DNA of 64,000 bases, taken from assembly GCA_039619475.1 (NCBI GenBank), contig CM077116.1, positions 37,583,183-37,647,182 on the forward strand. The letters run 5' to 3'. Positions 62,808 to 64,000 of the stretch are shown in pieces. The notes under the pieces were generated by a model. The model had not been told where the DNA came from, did not search any database, and saw only the letters and a list, made by a program, of their open reading frames with translations. Made by a program: the position numbers and the translations under genes. The stretch comes from Icerya purchasi. Its lineage: Eukaryota > Arthropoda > Insecta > Hemiptera > Monophlebidae. The first letter of the stretch is position 1, and every line of letters begins with the position of its first letter.

Positions 62808-62893
62808 ATTTTTTTTTTTTAAATAACTGTCAAGAGCCCCACGAGGTCTATATTGTGGGTGCCCAAACACTTATCGTTTATTGTATAAATGTA
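62808..62893 (-). mobile_element. LINE 3' terminus with A-tail (copy 3)
   Basis: On the minus strand, GTGTTTGGGCACCCAC...GTGGGGCTCTTG is followed by a linker and A13 (62820-62808). The stem here is CCCAC/GTGGG, in the position where copies 1 and 2 have CTCAC/GTGAG and CTCGC/GCGAG. The inner GGGCA hairpin is absent. The upstream sequence (higher coordinates) has no recognisable Pol. Confidence 0.6.
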
Positions 62894-64000
62894 ACGTACA
62901 ATATAATATCAACGTCCGACTATAAGCTAAGCTATTAATATTATTATACATATCGGCATATCTACTGGAATAGCCACAAAACCACGAACGCGTGAAATAA
63001 AACAACAATCTTCGTAAATGAAGGTAATATCTTATCCTCTTAACAAAACGTATACACTTCCGATCTGGAAATTTATAACTAATAATATTATTATACAGTA
63101 TCGCCGCAAAAATATTCCAACCCATACAAGCAACCAGACAGTACAATCAGGCAGAATAAGTACAACACAGAAGAAATAATCATATCCCATACATTAACGC
63201 TATTAATGTTAAAAACAGAACATTATACATATATCGGAATAACGGCTACGGCCAACGCAAAATAGTTAACTATAATAAGTACTCTATACAAATATCAGGT
63301 AATTATGCTCTATTATGCCACAATGCACGCAAGCCCGAATACCCTTTGATATTCTACTTGGAGGGTGACCAAGAAACCTGCAAATTATTACTCTTATCCA
63401 TGCAACCAAGCAATCAACCAGATTTTTATTTTTTCCTTCCAAACTGTTAAATGCTGTTCTGTCCAGATTTCCTTTGGTACTTTTAACAATAAATTCATTA
63501 GTACATTTTCTTCGACATTATCTATTTTATTATTTATCCCCCGCCAGAATTGAAAGGACAATTCTTTAGGTACCCTGGTACTTCGCTTCTTATCTGTTAA
63601 TGGTAGTTGCACGTTCCGCAACTTACCTTTTAGCAGCTTGTGATAACAATACATCGCTTTTGGAGGTAGTTCCTTATTTTCTATCCACCATGCAGGTTCA
63701 AAAATATTCCTGTTTCCCAGATTTCTGGAGGGAGTTATTAATTTCAGACATCTCGTCATTTCAACGTAATTAAAAGACTTTTCATTTTGATTTTTGTGCA
63801 CATTTATTGAATTTCATTCATTTTGAGTGTTAATTTTATCTTAATAAAAAACTGAATTTAATTCAGTTAATAAGTTAACACAACATTCATTGATTCTGAG
63901 GCGGTACAAAGTTCGCTGGGTCAGCTGGTTAGATATAGTTATATTCGAATAATAAGTTTATCGATATTTTCCTATTATATTTTTTCCAGTTAATTTGCTA
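62894..64000. other. Right end of window, possible element body, one unassigned ORF
   Basis: A 135-codon minus-strand frame at 63801-63394 (FEPAWWIENKELPPKAM, KELSFQFWRGINNKIDN, TEQHLTVWKEKIKIW) is less AT-biased than the other frames. It lies upstream of the LINE end at 62893 on the same strand. It may be a degraded part of that element, but I recognise no domain and do not call it a gene. Confidence 0.3.

Overview
This is eukaryotic nuclear DNA, most likely from an insect or another arthropod. It is AT-rich, gene-poor and full of decayed transposable elements, A/T homopolymers and TA, AAT and TC microsatellites. The arthropod assignment rests on the one recognisable host gene, a Methuselah-like G-protein-coupled receptor (an ecdysozoan/arthropod family), with an ATG context of the insect type, and on jockey-like LINE and hAT MITE debris. 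Nothing bacterial, organellar or phage-like was seen. || Host gene: the first coding exon of the receptor lies on the minus strand at 50859-49794. It holds a signal peptide, a poly-asparagine run, a 12-cysteine ectodomain and the first two membrane helices, and ends at a clean GTAAGC donor. A CpG-rich promoter/5'UTR block lies just upstream (about 50896-51300), with a probable short 5'UTR intron. I could not find the exons for helices 3-7 in the 49.8 kb downstream on the minus strand, so most of the window is either the first large intron of this gene or intergenic DNA beyond a broken gene. || Mobile-element layout, low to high coordinates: a 13-copy 21-bp satellite (852-1124); a TA-anchored dispersed repeat (9041-9422; more copies at 25691-25979, 26094-26254 and, inverted, 58160-58520); hAT-type MITEs at 9422-9761, 30931-31260 (8-bp target duplication ATGTGTAT) and 53663-53949 (8-bp duplication TTTGGGAG); a badly decayed LINE with its 3' end and A-tail (12743-14013); a LINE-like relic at 18473; long palindromic elements at 34370-34599, 53008-53204 and 62576-62768; a jockey-like LINE fragment (37280-38599) split by another A-tailed element; a tRNA-derived SINE (59590-59860, minus) with a related copy at 44395-44573; and a third LINE 3' end at 62808-62893 (minus). 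|| How they relate: the three LINE 3' ends at 13.9, 37.8 and 62.8 kb share a hairpin whose stem changes by compensatory pairs, which points to a selected RNA structure at the 3' end. The palindromic elements at 34.4 and 62.6 kb share an AGCTGATGATG...CCGAAAACG core, and the one at 53 kb has a similar arrangement, resembling but not exactly matching a hammerhead ribozyme. These two are the most interesting undescribed signals here. Almost all other open frames are short, A/T-tract-driven or read through repeats, and are not annotated as genes.
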